The position numbers and the translations under genes were made by a program. Below the pieces are notes generated by a model. That model did not search any database, was not told where the DNA came from, and saw only the letters and a list, made by a program, of their open reading frames with translations. Positions 8,536-19,832 of a stretch of DNA of 64,000 nt are shown piece by piece (positions within the stretch are counted from its first letter, which is position 1; every line of letters starts with the position of its first letter). The DNA comes from Vulgatibacter incomptus_A (GTDB taxonomy: Bacteria > Myxococcota > Myxococcia > Myxococcales > Vulgatibacteraceae): assembly GCA_040391605.1 (NCBI GenBank), contig JBEBXK010000002.1, forward strand, positions 1 to 64,000. Direction: 5' to 3'.

Positions 8536-11500
8536 ATGCGCTCGAGACGTGCGTTCATTGGATTGGCAGGCCTCACCCTCATCCTCGGAGTCGCTTGCTC
8601 CGGCTCCGACGATCCGTCCCCCAGCAAGCCTGAGATCGTCTCCTTCCAGTCCTCTGCAGCCTCGGTCCACGCCGGTGATGCGGTCGAGCTCCAGTGGAAG
8701 TCCCGACACGCGACCAAGGTCGCCCTCCGGGCCGGCGATGCGGTGGTCGATCTCGGCGGAGCCACGGCAGTGGATGGCAGCGTCGAGGTGACGGTGTCGA
8801 AGTCGACGGTCTTCACGCTCACCGTCTCCGGTAAGGGAGGGGAGGCGAGCGAGAGCCTAGCGGTGGAGGTGATCGGCGACCCCCCTTCGATCCTCAGCTT
8901 CTCCGCGAGCCCTGAGTCGATCGCGGCTGGCGAGTCCTCCACCTTGTCCTGGCGCACCGAGGCGGCGGACTCCCTCAGCCTCACGGCCATCCCCGGCGGT
9001 GTCGTCGAGCTGGGCGGGGCCAACGTCGCCGAAGGGAGTCTGACCGTCTCCCCGTCTGAGACCACCCGTTACGTCCTCGTGGCCCATGGCGCCGACGGCG
9101 ACGTGGAGGCGCAGGTCGAGGTGCGCCTGATCGGGCACCCCACCGTCGCCTTCGAAGCCAACCCGGAGCTCGTCGTCTTCGGTGGCACGGCGACCCTCTC
9201 CTGGGCGACCACCGACGCGTCCCGGCTGACGATCTCTTCTCCCGACGAGGTCCTGGTAGACGCCGACGATCGTCCCACCGGCAGCCTCGAGGTCTCGCCC
9301 GAGGCGCTGACGACCTACACCCTGGAGGCCGAGGGCCCCGGCGGCAGCACCACCGCCACCGTCGCCGTGGCGGTGCAGCCCCGGATCGACGGCTTCGAGG
9401 CAGTCTTCGATGGAGAGATCCGGGTGGGGATGCCTGTCGAGCTGCATTGGAGTGTCCGGGGCGCCCAATCGCTGACTCTGGGAGACGGCGTCGGAGCTCC
9501 CGTCGTGGTCCCGGCAGGGAGTCGCGACGATGGAGAGATGCTCCTCCCCGTGGGCCCGGGCGGCCGCTTCATCCTCACGGCGCGGAACGGTGACGAGGAG
9601 GTGGTTCGGGAGATCGAAGTCCAGCTCACCGAGCTCCCGGTGATCATCGCATTCGAGGCGACGCCAGAGCTCGCCACCGCCGACGCGGATCATCCCGCAG
9701 CGATCCAGGTGGGTTGGACAGTGGAGGGGGCCACGGCGCTGGAGCTCGTCGCCACCCCAGGGGGGACGACCGATCTCGGCAGCTCCCCTGACTCCGGCCT
9801 GCTGGGGCTCTGGGTCACCGAGACCACCGTCCTGCGGCTGGTGGCGGAGAACGGCCAAGGCCAGGTGAGCCGCGAGCTCGTGGTGGAGGTGGATGGGCTC
9901 CCCTCGATCGCCACCTTCGTCGCGACGCCCTCGCGGGTCGCTGCCGGAGAGAGCGTGGAGATCGCGTGGGACGCGATCAACGCGGCGGTGGTGCGGCTGG
10001 AGCGCGACGGCGTCGACCTGGGGGTGGATCCCGCCGCTGTCCAGGGGCAGTACGTCGAGGCGCTGGCGGCGGAGGCGAGCTACCGCCTCTTTGTGGAGAA
10101 CGCTGTCGGCGGCCAGGTGGAGAGCGAGCCGCTGGTCGTCACCGTGGGCGCGCCGATCGTCGCGTCCTTCGTCGTGTCTCCCGATCAGGCGTCACCCGGG
10201 ACGGATCTCGAGCTGAGCTGGCAGAACATCGGTGGGACCTCGCTCCAGGTGCTCACCCAGGGCGGGGACGAGGTCTGCGTCTCCATCGATCTCGCCACGA
10301 TCCGCGAAGGAAGCTGCGTGGCGCCGATGCCGGCCCTCGCCGATGATCTGGAGCTCACCCTCGTCGTCACCAACAGCGACGGCTCGGACAGCCGGACGGC
10401 GGTCGTCGTCAACACCAGCGGCCCCGTGATCCAGAGCTTCACCGCGGATCCCGTGCAGCTCGAGGCCGGCAACCCGGTGGAGCTCCGCTGGGCCATCGAC
10501 AACGACGTCGACGGAAGGATCCCCGTGCTGGCGCTCAGCGACGATCACGGTACCACCTACGATATCTCGCTGGTCCATCCCAACCAGGGCCGGGTCAGCT
10601 TTCAGATGAACACGCCCGGCCAATATCTCTTCACCCTGCAGGCGACCACGCCAGGGACGAAGGCCGCCACCGCCACTGCCAGCGTTGTCGTGGAGATCAT
10701 CCCCGAGATCCTCAGCTTCACCGCCACGCCGGAGGAGGCCGCCAGCGAGACCGATCCGGTGCTCCTGGAGTGGACCACCGCGAACGCCCACACCTTGCGG
10801 ATCTTCCAGGTCACCGAGGATGGGGAGGTGGTCGATACGGTGCCGCTCGTCGAGACATCGGTCCAGGCCAACGCGGACGCCGGTTCGATCGTGGCGCAGC
10901 CCACCGTGGCGGCGCCGAACTTCCGGATCGATCTGGTGAACGCCGCTGGGACGGTGGTGAGCCGGATCCTGCGGGTCGGCATCACGAGGGCGGACGTCCT
11001 CAGCTTTACCGCCACGAGCCAGACGCTGCTGCGGGGGGAGTCCACGACGCTGGAGTGGACCACCGCCGGCGCCGATCGAGTCAGCCTGCAGGCGCGGCAG
11101 GAGTGGGTGGAGACCGACGATCCTTACATCGACGTCAGCGGCTCGCCCACGGCGCTCCCCTTCTCCACCGGCTCGGTCCAATCCGGCAGCTGCGCCAAGC
11201 TCAACTTTCCCGACGGCTTCACCTTCAACTGGGACGGCGCCCCTCGGGCATTTGCCAACATCTGCCATCCGGGGCTTGTCCACTTCGACGGCTTCTTCAC
11301 CAGCGCCACCACCTTCAACTCGGCGCTGCCGACCAGCGCCAGCAACGAGCACTTCGCCTTGGCGCCTTTCTGGGGCGATCTCTCCTTTACCTCCCAGGGA
11401 GGCGAGCTCTGGTACGATCTGATCGAGAGCGGCGGCGAGCGCGCCCTGGTGATCCAGTACAAGAACTACTCGCATAAGAGCGCCCTCGATGCGCAGCTCA

Positions 11501-14500
11501 ACTTCGAGGTAGTTCTCTGGCAGGACGGGGCCTTCGACTATCGCTACGGGCTGATGCACGATCCCGGCGGAAGTGAATACGCGGATGGGCTGAAGGCGAC
11601 CATCGGCTACCAGCGGAACCTGGGAACCGACGCCGTGCAGGTGCTCCACGACACCCCGTACCCAGGCGGTCTCTCCTGGCGGACCTTCCACTTCCCGATC
11701 CTGCCCCTGACCCTGGAACCCCTCCCGATCGCCGGCGGCTTCGTTGACATCGCCGGAGCGCCCGACGCCGAGCTCTTGACCTTCCAGAGCCAGGGTAATT
11801 TTGGCTACGGCAAGCTGGACTTCCCGGTGGGCTTTGAGTTCCCTTACATGGGCCAGCAACAGACGAGCGCCTATGTCTTCTCGTCGGGTTTCTTCAGCTT
11901 CGTCACCAGCCCCACGGGGCGGCCGACCAACACGGAGCTCCTGCTGGGAGCCGGCAGCGCGGGCTTTTCCGGCGACGCCCGTTACGTCCACATCGCGCCC
12001 CTCTGGCAGAGCCTCACCAACACCAACTCGAACAACGACGGGGCGGGTGGGCAGGTCTGGACCTCATTGCGCACCGACTCGGAGGGCCCCTATCTGATCG
12101 TGCAATGGGCCGGCTTCTCCGGCCAGGGGGTCACGGACTCGGAGCTCAGCTTCCAGCTCGTGCTGCGAGGCACAGACGGCACCATTGAGTTCCATTACGG
12201 GCCCATGAGCAGCCCGACCACTCCCGGTGTCGTCGACGGCAGCCTCGCCACCGTCGGCTATCAGGACGCCAAGGGCATCAAGGGCTACCAGCAGTCCTTC
12301 AAGACCGCCGTCCCCGGCGGCCTTTCGGGGACGGGCTGGCGTTTCCCTCCGACTCCCTTTGTCCCCCTGAATGGATCGATGGAGGTCAGGCCGCGGGCCA
12401 CGGTGGACTACGAGCTCGTCGCCTCCAATCCAACCAGCCACCACCAGGCGGAGCTGCTGGTGGAGGTCTTCGCGCCGGTCTGGCTCGCGGCCTCGATCGA
12501 GCCTGCGTATCCGGCGCCGACAGAGCCCTTCTCCATCGCCTGGCAGGCATCCGGGGCACAGGCGCTCCGCATCGCAGACTCTTCGGGGCAGACGCTCTAT
12601 TGGGCCCTCCCAGACGAGTTGGACGCGGGGCATGGCTCCTTTACCGTCTCGGCGGGCCTCCCGCTGGGCACATTCGAATACCTGGTCTGGGCCACGGGGA
12701 TCGTCGGCGGCGACGAGGCGGAGGAGACCTTGATCGTGGAGATCGCGCCGCCCTTCTCCCTGGACGCCTTCGACGCCGCCGTGGATCGCATCAAACTCGG
12801 CGAGTCGGTGCAGCTCAGCTGGGCCAGTACCAACGCCACCACAGTAACCCTGGAGACGGCGGACGGTGTCGCGCTCCCGGGTGCTCCCTTCGCGACCAGC
12901 GGGACGCTCAGCGTCAGCCCCACCCAGACCGAGACCTACCGGCTGGTGGTGGAGAGCGGCAGCCGCCAACTATCGGCAGAGCTCACGGTCGAGGTCCGAC
13001 AGGCCTGGGTAGACTCGGTGGAGATCACGTCATCCACCTACGCCGGAGGGAGCGCGACCCTGAGCTGGGATTCGACGGGAGGGCAGGCCACGTTCCGAGG
13101 CGCAGAGGTCGTGGAGGACGTGACGTCGAGTCGTCCCTTCGTGGACATCAGCGGTGAATCTGCGTCGGTCGTGGTGACGCCGAACTCCGTCACGGGCAAC
13201 ACCAGCGTCACGCTGCCCTTCCCCTTCCCTGTGGAGGGGGCTTCCGCTCCCAAGATGGCGATGCGCGTGATGCCGCGGGGCTTCGCCGCGCTCAACACCT
13301 CCGACTCCGGCTCCACCGCCAAGGCGGCCTTCCCCGCGGGGACAACCGCGGATCGTGGTCGATTTGGAGTCTTCTGGGATACCGCCACACAGCTCAACGG
13401 GCCGGCGGGGACCACACCAGGCGAGATGAGGACCCTTCATGTGGAGAACACCACTGGACCGGATGCCTTCATCGTCCAGTGGAAGGATCTCAAGCTCGGC
13501 AGCTCGGCCACGAGCGCCAGGGGGAGCCTGAACTTCCAGCTCGTCCTCTTCGAGGACGGCTCGTTCGAGTATCGTTACGGGGCCATGGCCCCTGGGGACA
13601 GCGTCAATCCCGCTACCGCCGCCACCATCACCCAAGCGCTCGGGGGCTCGGCGAGCGTCGGCTATCAGACCGCCACGGTGGGTCAGGGCCATCAGCTCAG
13701 CTACAACAAGGCCTTCCCCGGGGGGCTGGAGAACCGCTCCTTCCGCTTCCGCGGGCCGATCGCCGCCTCGGGGCAGCTCGACGTCATGGTGACCGCCTCC
13801 ACGGCCTTCGAGCTCTGTGTAGAGGCAGACGGCTATGAAGAATGCAGCACGGTCCGGGTGGTCGTCCCGACCGCCGGCGATCTGATGTTCACCGAGCTCT
13901 CGATGGTGCCGATGGACATCGCCAGCTCGGAGTGGTTCGAGATCCGCAACCTCTCGCCCGATCCCATCGACCTCGCGGGGATGATCCTTCGCTCCGGCCC
14001 CGACTCTCACGTGGTCGCGCCCCCCGGCGGCTCGATGATCGTCCCCTCGGGGGCCTACGCGTCTTTCGCCCTGAGCGCGACGGTACCCTTCGTCGCCGAT
14101 TACGTCCTTGGCGTGGGGCTGGATCCCTACACGAACCAGGAGCTCGTCCTGGACTACGGGCCCATCACCATGGCCCGCGCCGCGTGGGACTCGACGTGGT
14201 TCACCGATCCCGGTGAGTCCCGCTCTCTCGATCCTGCCAGGCAGATCCGCTCGGTGGTCGAGAACCCGAGCCTCGCCGACTGGTGCCTGGACAACGTGAA
14301 CTACATCCCCGGCTCCGTGGAGTTCGGCACGCCGGGGGCGCATGGCTCCACCTGTCTACAGAGCTACTACGAGGTGGACTACGTCTCCGGCCTGCCCTTC
14401 ATCGACATCTCGGAGACCGGCACGCGGATGGGCGCGATCGCTGCATCCTTCGGTTATGACGAGGTCCCTGGCGGGTTGGGATTCGACTTCCCCTTCTTCG

Positions 14501-14973
14501 GCGATGTGATCGCGAGCGATCAGGAGCTGTGGGCGGCGGTGAACGGCGTGGTCTCCTTCGGCTACTTCGGCGCGTCGAAGGGAACATCCCTAGGAAGCAA
14601 CGCTCCGCTCCTCCCTCAAACCAAGGTGAACAACCACGGCCTCGTCGTGGGCTATTGGGACGACCTCCGTCCGCAGACCGGGACTCACTTTGAGTATGAG
14701 CGGAGGATGCTCGACGGCCGGCAGCTGATGATCTTCCAGTGGAACGGCTATTCGTACAACGCCCTGACTGGATCCATCACCTTCCAGATCCAGCTCTGGG
14801 AGGATGGCGACATCGTCGTGGCCTATCAGGAGCTCACGGGGAGCACGGTTCGCTACCAGGGCGACAAGGCCACCGTCGGCCTGGAAGCCGTCGGCGGCGG
14901 CCGCGCGATCCAGGGCTTCTACCAGAAGCCGATCCTCTTCGAGGGGCAGTCGGTCCTCTTCCGGATCAAGTAG
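8536..14973 (+). CDS. Giant multidomain surface lipoprotein (Ig-like, nidogen-like and lamin-tail-like modules)
   Basis: A 2145-residue protein. ATG 8536 has GAGGAG 7 bases upstream and opens a lipoprotein signal (RSRRAFIGLAGLTL, lipobox GVAC), so earlier in-frame starts are rejected. Residues about 30-860 are a run of about nine 85-residue Ig-like beta-sandwich repeats (pattern: GxxVxLxWxxxxAxxLxL, then TTYxLxAxxxxG). Four copies of a nidogen-like domain follow at about 862-1055, 1069-1275, 1532-1742 and 1949-2145, each with a DISG-type opening, FPF/FNW core, a PLW-D-L segment, FQ(L/V)VLW..G and FxYRYG. Ig-like repeats separate some of them. Residues about 1776-1932 resemble a lamin-tail domain (FTELSMVP, SSEWFEIRNLS, LAGMILRSG). 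It is probably an adhesin or surface matrix protein; the ligand is unknown. It stands alone, convergent with rnhA. Confidence 0.9.
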   Translation: MRSRRAFIGLAGLTLILGVACSGSDDPSPSKPEIVSFQSSAASVHAGDAVELQWKSRHATKVALRAGDAVVDLGGATAVDGSVEVTVSKSTVFTLTVSGKGGEASESLAVEVIGDPPSILSFSASPESIAAGESSTLSWRTEAADSLSLTAIPGGVVELGGANVAEGSLTVSPSETTRYVLVAHGADGDVEAQVEVRLIGHPTVAFEANPELVVFGGTATLSWATTDASRLTISSPDEVLVDADDRPTGSLEVSPEALTTYTLEAEGPGGSTTATVAVAVQPRIDGFEAVFDGEIRVGMPVELHWSVRGAQSLTLGDGVGAPVVVPAGSRDDGEMLLPVGPGGRFILTARNGDEEVVREIEVQLTELPVIIAFEATPELATADADHPAAIQVGWTVEGATALELVATPGGTTDLGSSPDSGLLGLWVTETTVLRLVAENGQGQVSRELVVEVDGLPSIATFVATPSRVAAGESVEIAWDAINAAVVRLERDGVDLGVDPAAVQGQYVEALAAEASYRLFVENAVGGQVESEPLVVTVGAPIVASFVVSPDQASPGTDLELSWQNIGGTSLQVLTQGGDEVCVSIDLATIREGSCVAPMPALADDLELTLVVTNSDGSDSRTAVVVNTSGPVIQSFTADPVQLEAGNPVELRWAIDNDVDGRIPVLALSDDHGTTYDISLVHPNQGRVSFQMNTPGQYLFTLQATTPGTKAATATASVVVEIIPEILSFTATPEEAASETDPVLLEWTTANAHTLRIFQVTEDGEVVDTVPLVETSVQANADAGSIVAQPTVAAPNFRIDLVNAAGTVVSRILRVGITRADVLSFTATSQTLLRGESTTLEWTTAGADRVSLQARQEWVETDDPYIDVSGSPTALPFSTGSVQSGSCAKLNFPDGFTFNWDGAPRAFANICHPGLVHFDGFFTSATTFNSALPTSASNEHFALAPFWGDLSFTSQGGELWYDLIESGGERALVIQYKNYSHKSALDAQLNFEVVLWQDGAFDYRYGLMHDPGGSEYADGLKATIGYQRNLGTDAVQVLHDTPYPGGLSWRTFHFPILPLTLEPLPIAGGFVDIAGAPDAELLTFQSQGNFGYGKLDFPVGFEFPYMGQQQTSAYVFSSGFFSFVTSPTGRPTNTELLLGAGSAGFSGDARYVHIAPLWQSLTNTNSNNDGAGGQVWTSLRTDSEGPYLIVQWAGFSGQGVTDSELSFQLVLRGTDGTIEFHYGPMSSPTTPGVVDGSLATVGYQDAKGIKGYQQSFKTAVPGGLSGTGWRFPPTPFVPLNGSMEVRPRATVDYELVASNPTSHHQAELLVEVFAPVWLAASIEPAYPAPTEPFSIAWQASGAQALRIADSSGQTLYWALPDELDAGHGSFTVSAGLPLGTFEYLVWATGIVGGDEAEETLIVEIAPPFSLDAFDAAVDRIKLGESVQLSWASTNATTVTLETADGVALPGAPFATSGTLSVSPTQTETYRLVVESGSRQLSAELTVEVRQAWVDSVEITSSTYAGGSATLSWDSTGGQATFRGAEVVEDVTSSRPFVDISGESASVVVTPNSVTGNTSVTLPFPFPVEGASAPKMAMRVMPRGFAALNTSDSGSTAKAAFPAGTTADRGRFGVFWDTATQLNGPAGTTPGEMRTLHVENTTGPDAFIVQWKDLKLGSSATSARGSLNFQLVLFEDGSFEYRYGAMAPGDSVNPATAATITQALGGSASVGYQTATVGQGHQLSYNKAFPGGLENRSFRFRGPIAASGQLDVMVTASTAFELCVEADGYEECSTVRVVVPTAGDLMFTELSMVPMDIASSEWFEIRNLSPDPIDLAGMILRSGPDSHVVAPPGGSMIVPSGAYASFALSATVPFVADYVLGVGLDPYTNQELVLDYGPITMARAAWDSTWFTDPGESRSLDPARQIRSVVENPSLADWCLDNVNYIPGSVEFGTPGAHGSTCLQSYYEVDYVSGLPFIDISETGTRMGAIAASFGYDEVPGGLGFDFPFFGDVIASDQELWAAVNGVVSFGYFGASKGTSLGSNAPLLPQTKVNNHGLVVGYWDDLRPQTGTHFEYERRMLDGRQLMIFQWNGYSYNALTGSITFQIQLWEDGDIVVAYQELTGSTVRYQGDKATVGLEAVGGGRAIQGFYQKPILFEGQSVLFRIK

Positions 14974-15009
14974 CGCTGGTCGCCCGCTGGCGGGAACGAT
15001 CGAAGCAGT

Positions 15010-15033
15010 GGCGCGCTCCTTCGGGGGCGCGCC
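15010..15033. terminator. Strong hairpin with UUCG loop between convergent genes
   Basis: GGCGCGCTCC, TTCG, GGGGCGCGCC forms a 10-bp stem (one T-G wobble) closed by the very stable C(UUCG)G tetraloop. It lies in the 75-base gap between the stops of the giant lipoprotein (plus) and RNase H (minus), so it can serve both. Neither side has a clear T-run, so intrinsic termination is likely weak or Rho-assisted. Confidence 0.5.
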
Positions 15034-15048
15034 GGGATCGGCCCAGGG

Positions 15049-15750
15049 TCAGAGCTCTTCGTCGATGGCGCGGTTGGACATCTCGTCGGCCTCGGCGTTG
15101 AGCTCGCGCCGCACGTGCTTGAGCTTCACCTGCTCGAAGCCTCGGAGGAGGGCGGTGGTCTCGGCGAAGAGGGGCTTGAGGTTGGGGGCCTTCACCTGGT
15201 AGCGGCCCTGGAGCTGGCGGATCATCAGCTCGCTGTCGGCGAAGACCTCGACCTCGGCAGCTCCCAGCTCTCGGGCGCGCTCGAGGCCGATGATCAGCCC
15301 CATGTACTCGGCGTAGTTGTTGGTCGCGTGGCCGAGGAAGCGTCCCAGCCGCTCCACGATCTCGCCGTCCGGAGTCATCAGCACGGCGCCGGCGCCTGCG
15401 GGCCCCGGATTGCCCCGAGCCGCGCCGTCCGAGTAGACCTGCAGAACGCGATGCTCGCCGATCGTGCGGCGAGGGCCGCCGACCTCGGTGGAGACGCGAG
15501 AGGGACCACGGGCTGGCCGACCGACTGCGGTGGGCACGAAAGAGGGCGCGTCGCGCTCCGCCGCGGGACGGGTCGCGACAGAGGTGGATTGGGGATGGGG
15601 CGGGGCCGAGGGGGTGGCGGCGCTGGCGACCGCGTCCAGGAGCGCGTCCAGATCCCGGCGGCTCAAGGAGGGAAAGCGCTCGAGCGTTCGCTCGAGGGGC
15701 TCTTTGGTGGCGATGAAGTGCAGGACCTCGGCTGGCGTCGGCTTGCTCAT
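15049..15750 (-). CDS. rnhA: Ribonuclease HI family protein
   Basis: A 233-residue protein. The C-terminal domain (residues 103-233) is RNase HI, which cuts RNA in RNA-DNA hybrids. The active-site carboxylates are Asp108 (YSDGAARGNPGPAG), Glu148 (NNYAEYMG), Asp172 (FADSELM) and Asp222 (AEADEMSNRA). The first 100 residues are a short helical segment (PTPAEVLHFIATKEPLERTL, SLSRRDLDALLDA) plus a Pro/Ala/Ser-rich linker, unlike minimal E. coli RnhA. The start at ATG 15750 is chosen because conserved sequence begins there; no strong ribosome site is seen. It lies downstream of the zinc-ribbon gene, 271 bases away, on the same strand. Confidence 0.9.
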   Translation of the reverse strand: MSKPTPAEVLHFIATKEPLERTLERFPSLSRRDLDALLDAVASAATPSAPPHPQSTSVATRPAAERDAPSFVPTAVGRPARGPSRVSTEVGGPRRTIGEHRVLQVYSDGAARGNPGPAGAGAVLMTPDGEIVERLGRFLGHATNNYAEYMGLIIGLERARELGAAEVEVFADSELMIRQLQGRYQVKAPNLKPLFAETTALLRGFEQVKLKHVRRELNAEADEMSNRAIDEEL

Positions 15751-16021
15751 GGAGCGCAATCTGCCACGCCTCGCAGGATCATGGCGCCAAAACCTGCCCG
15801 ACGAATTTGTCTGCAGGCAACGCGGCTCCTGAGATGAAGCGACGCGGCGACGCTGAAGGGCGCAGCATCGACTACGCCGCAATGCGACGAGGCTGGAGCC
15901 GTGCTCGAGCCACCGGGGCGATGGGGCCGAAAGCAGGGCTCATACCCCAGGGCCGATGAAGCGGCGCAGGGCCTACGCCGAGCTGACGTGGCACCTGGCG
16001 TCCGGTAATCCGGACCTCGAT

Positions 16022-16756
16022 TCAACCCTCGGCTGCTGCCTCGGCGGCTTCGAAGGCCTCTTCCGCGTAGATCATCCGGCCACAGGAGGGGCAGACGTCG
16101 ATGCGGGCGTTGGTCCGAAGCTGGTTGTTGAGCTGGGGCGGCACGTTCATGTGGCAGCCGCAGCAGGCGCCGTTCTCGATGCGGACCACGGCGGTGGAGC
16201 GTCGCTTGATGATCAGCTCGTAGCGCTTGAGCATCTGCGGAGCGACGCTCTCGGCGGCCTTGTCGCGCTTGGTCTGAAGCGCCTTGTGGCGCGTGTCGAG
16301 CTCGGCCATCGCCGTGCGAAGGGCCTTCATCTCGTCGTGGAGGGCGGTCTCGGTGTCGACGAACGCGACCTCCTCGTCGTCCAGGACGTCCTCAGCCGCG
16401 CGGGCCTGCTTGGCCAACTCGGAGATGTCTTCGGCGCCGGTGGTGTTCTGCTTCTTCGCGATGTCGATCTCGCGGGCCAGGGCGGTGTACTCGCGGGTCG
16501 AGCGCTGCTCGGTCAGCCGCGCCTCCCACTTCTTCACCTTGTCCTTGTCGGCGGCGAGCTGACCTTCGGTATCCGCCTTCTGCTTCTCGATCTCGGCGAG
16601 CCTGTCTCGCTGGGCCTGGACCGCCGCTCTCGCCGCTCCCAGCTTCGACTCCAGCTCGGCCAGGCGCTTGGGGTTCTCCGCGCCACTCTTCAGCAGCTCG
16701 GCCATCTGCACGTCTACCTTCTGCAGCTCTTCGAGAGCCTTCAGCGTTTCACGCAA
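16022..16756 (-). CDS. Coiled-coil protein with C-terminal zinc ribbon (C4-type, DUF164-like)
   Basis: A 244-residue protein. A long charged coiled coil (residues about 5-185, heptad-like Leu/Ala/Glu/Lys) is followed by a C4 zinc ribbon made of CCGC (198-201) and CPSC (222-225). This is the architecture of the widespread bacterial zinc-ribbon family (CT398/DUF164), often found near RNase H genes and thought to act in nucleic-acid or export functions, but not firmly characterised. The start is a TTG at 16756 with AAGGAG 6 bases upstream; longer starts would run into the tRNA gene. The neighbour rnhA downstream supports the family assignment. Confidence 0.85.
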   Translation of the reverse strand: MRETLKALEELQKVDVQMAELLKSGAENPKRLAELESKLGAARAAVQAQRDRLAEIEKQKADTEGQLAADKDKVKKWEARLTEQRSTREYTALAREIDIAKKQNTTGAEDISELAKQARAAEDVLDDEEVAFVDTETALHDEMKALRTAMAELDTRHKALQTKRDKAAESVAPQMLKRYELIIKRRSTAVVRIENGACCGCHMNVPPQLNNQLRTNARIDVCPSCGRMIYAEEAFEAAEAAAEG

Positions 16757-16801
16757 CTTCCGCTCCTTCCCTTTCCTCTTTCCACATGTGAGTCCAACAG
16801 T

Positions 16802-16876
16802 TGGTGGGCCCAGCAGGATTCGAACCTGCGTCATTCCGATTATGAGTCGACGGCTCTACCGCTGAGCTATAGGCCC
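16802..16876 (-). tRNA. tRNA with CAT anticodon (elongator Met, or Ile2 with lysidine)
   Basis: A 75-base cloverleaf on the minus strand with an encoded CCA. The acceptor GGGCCTA pairs with TGGGCCC, the D arm is GCTC/GAGC, the anticodon loop is CTCATAA and the T arm is GCAGG-TTCGAAT-CCTGC. The CAT anticodon reads AUG (Met) or, when modified by TilS, AUA (Ile). Base pairs 4-69 and 5-68 are both C-G, the known TilS recognition pairs of E. coli tRNA-Ile2, whereas its elongator tRNA-Met has other pairs there. The anticodon stem has a G-A mismatch at 27-43. It is not an initiator tRNA, since the acceptor 1-72 pair is G-C. It lies 65 bases downstream of rpoD and may share its transcript. Confidence 0.93.
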
Positions 16877-16941
16877 ATCTGCATGGGCCTTATACGCCTG
16901 CGCCGCACCGGTTGTCACCGACGCGGCGCAGGGAACTTCAC

Positions 16942-19620
<2,679 letters not shown>

Positions 19621-19832
19621 TGCTCTCTCCTCGGCGCCGGAGTCGACCGGGGCCGGGCCCCGTTCGTTCTCCGGATGGTCGCCTGCTTCGAGGCTCTCCT
19701 CGTCTGCGCCAAGGCCGCCTCCTGGTCTAATCCCGAGGGCCGGCTCCGGCCGCATGCCCAACGAGCGCCTCGCTCTTCGTCGCCGCTTCCAACGGCATCG
19801 CGCGGCCTTCCCTTCCCGGGGGAGGCCGCCAT

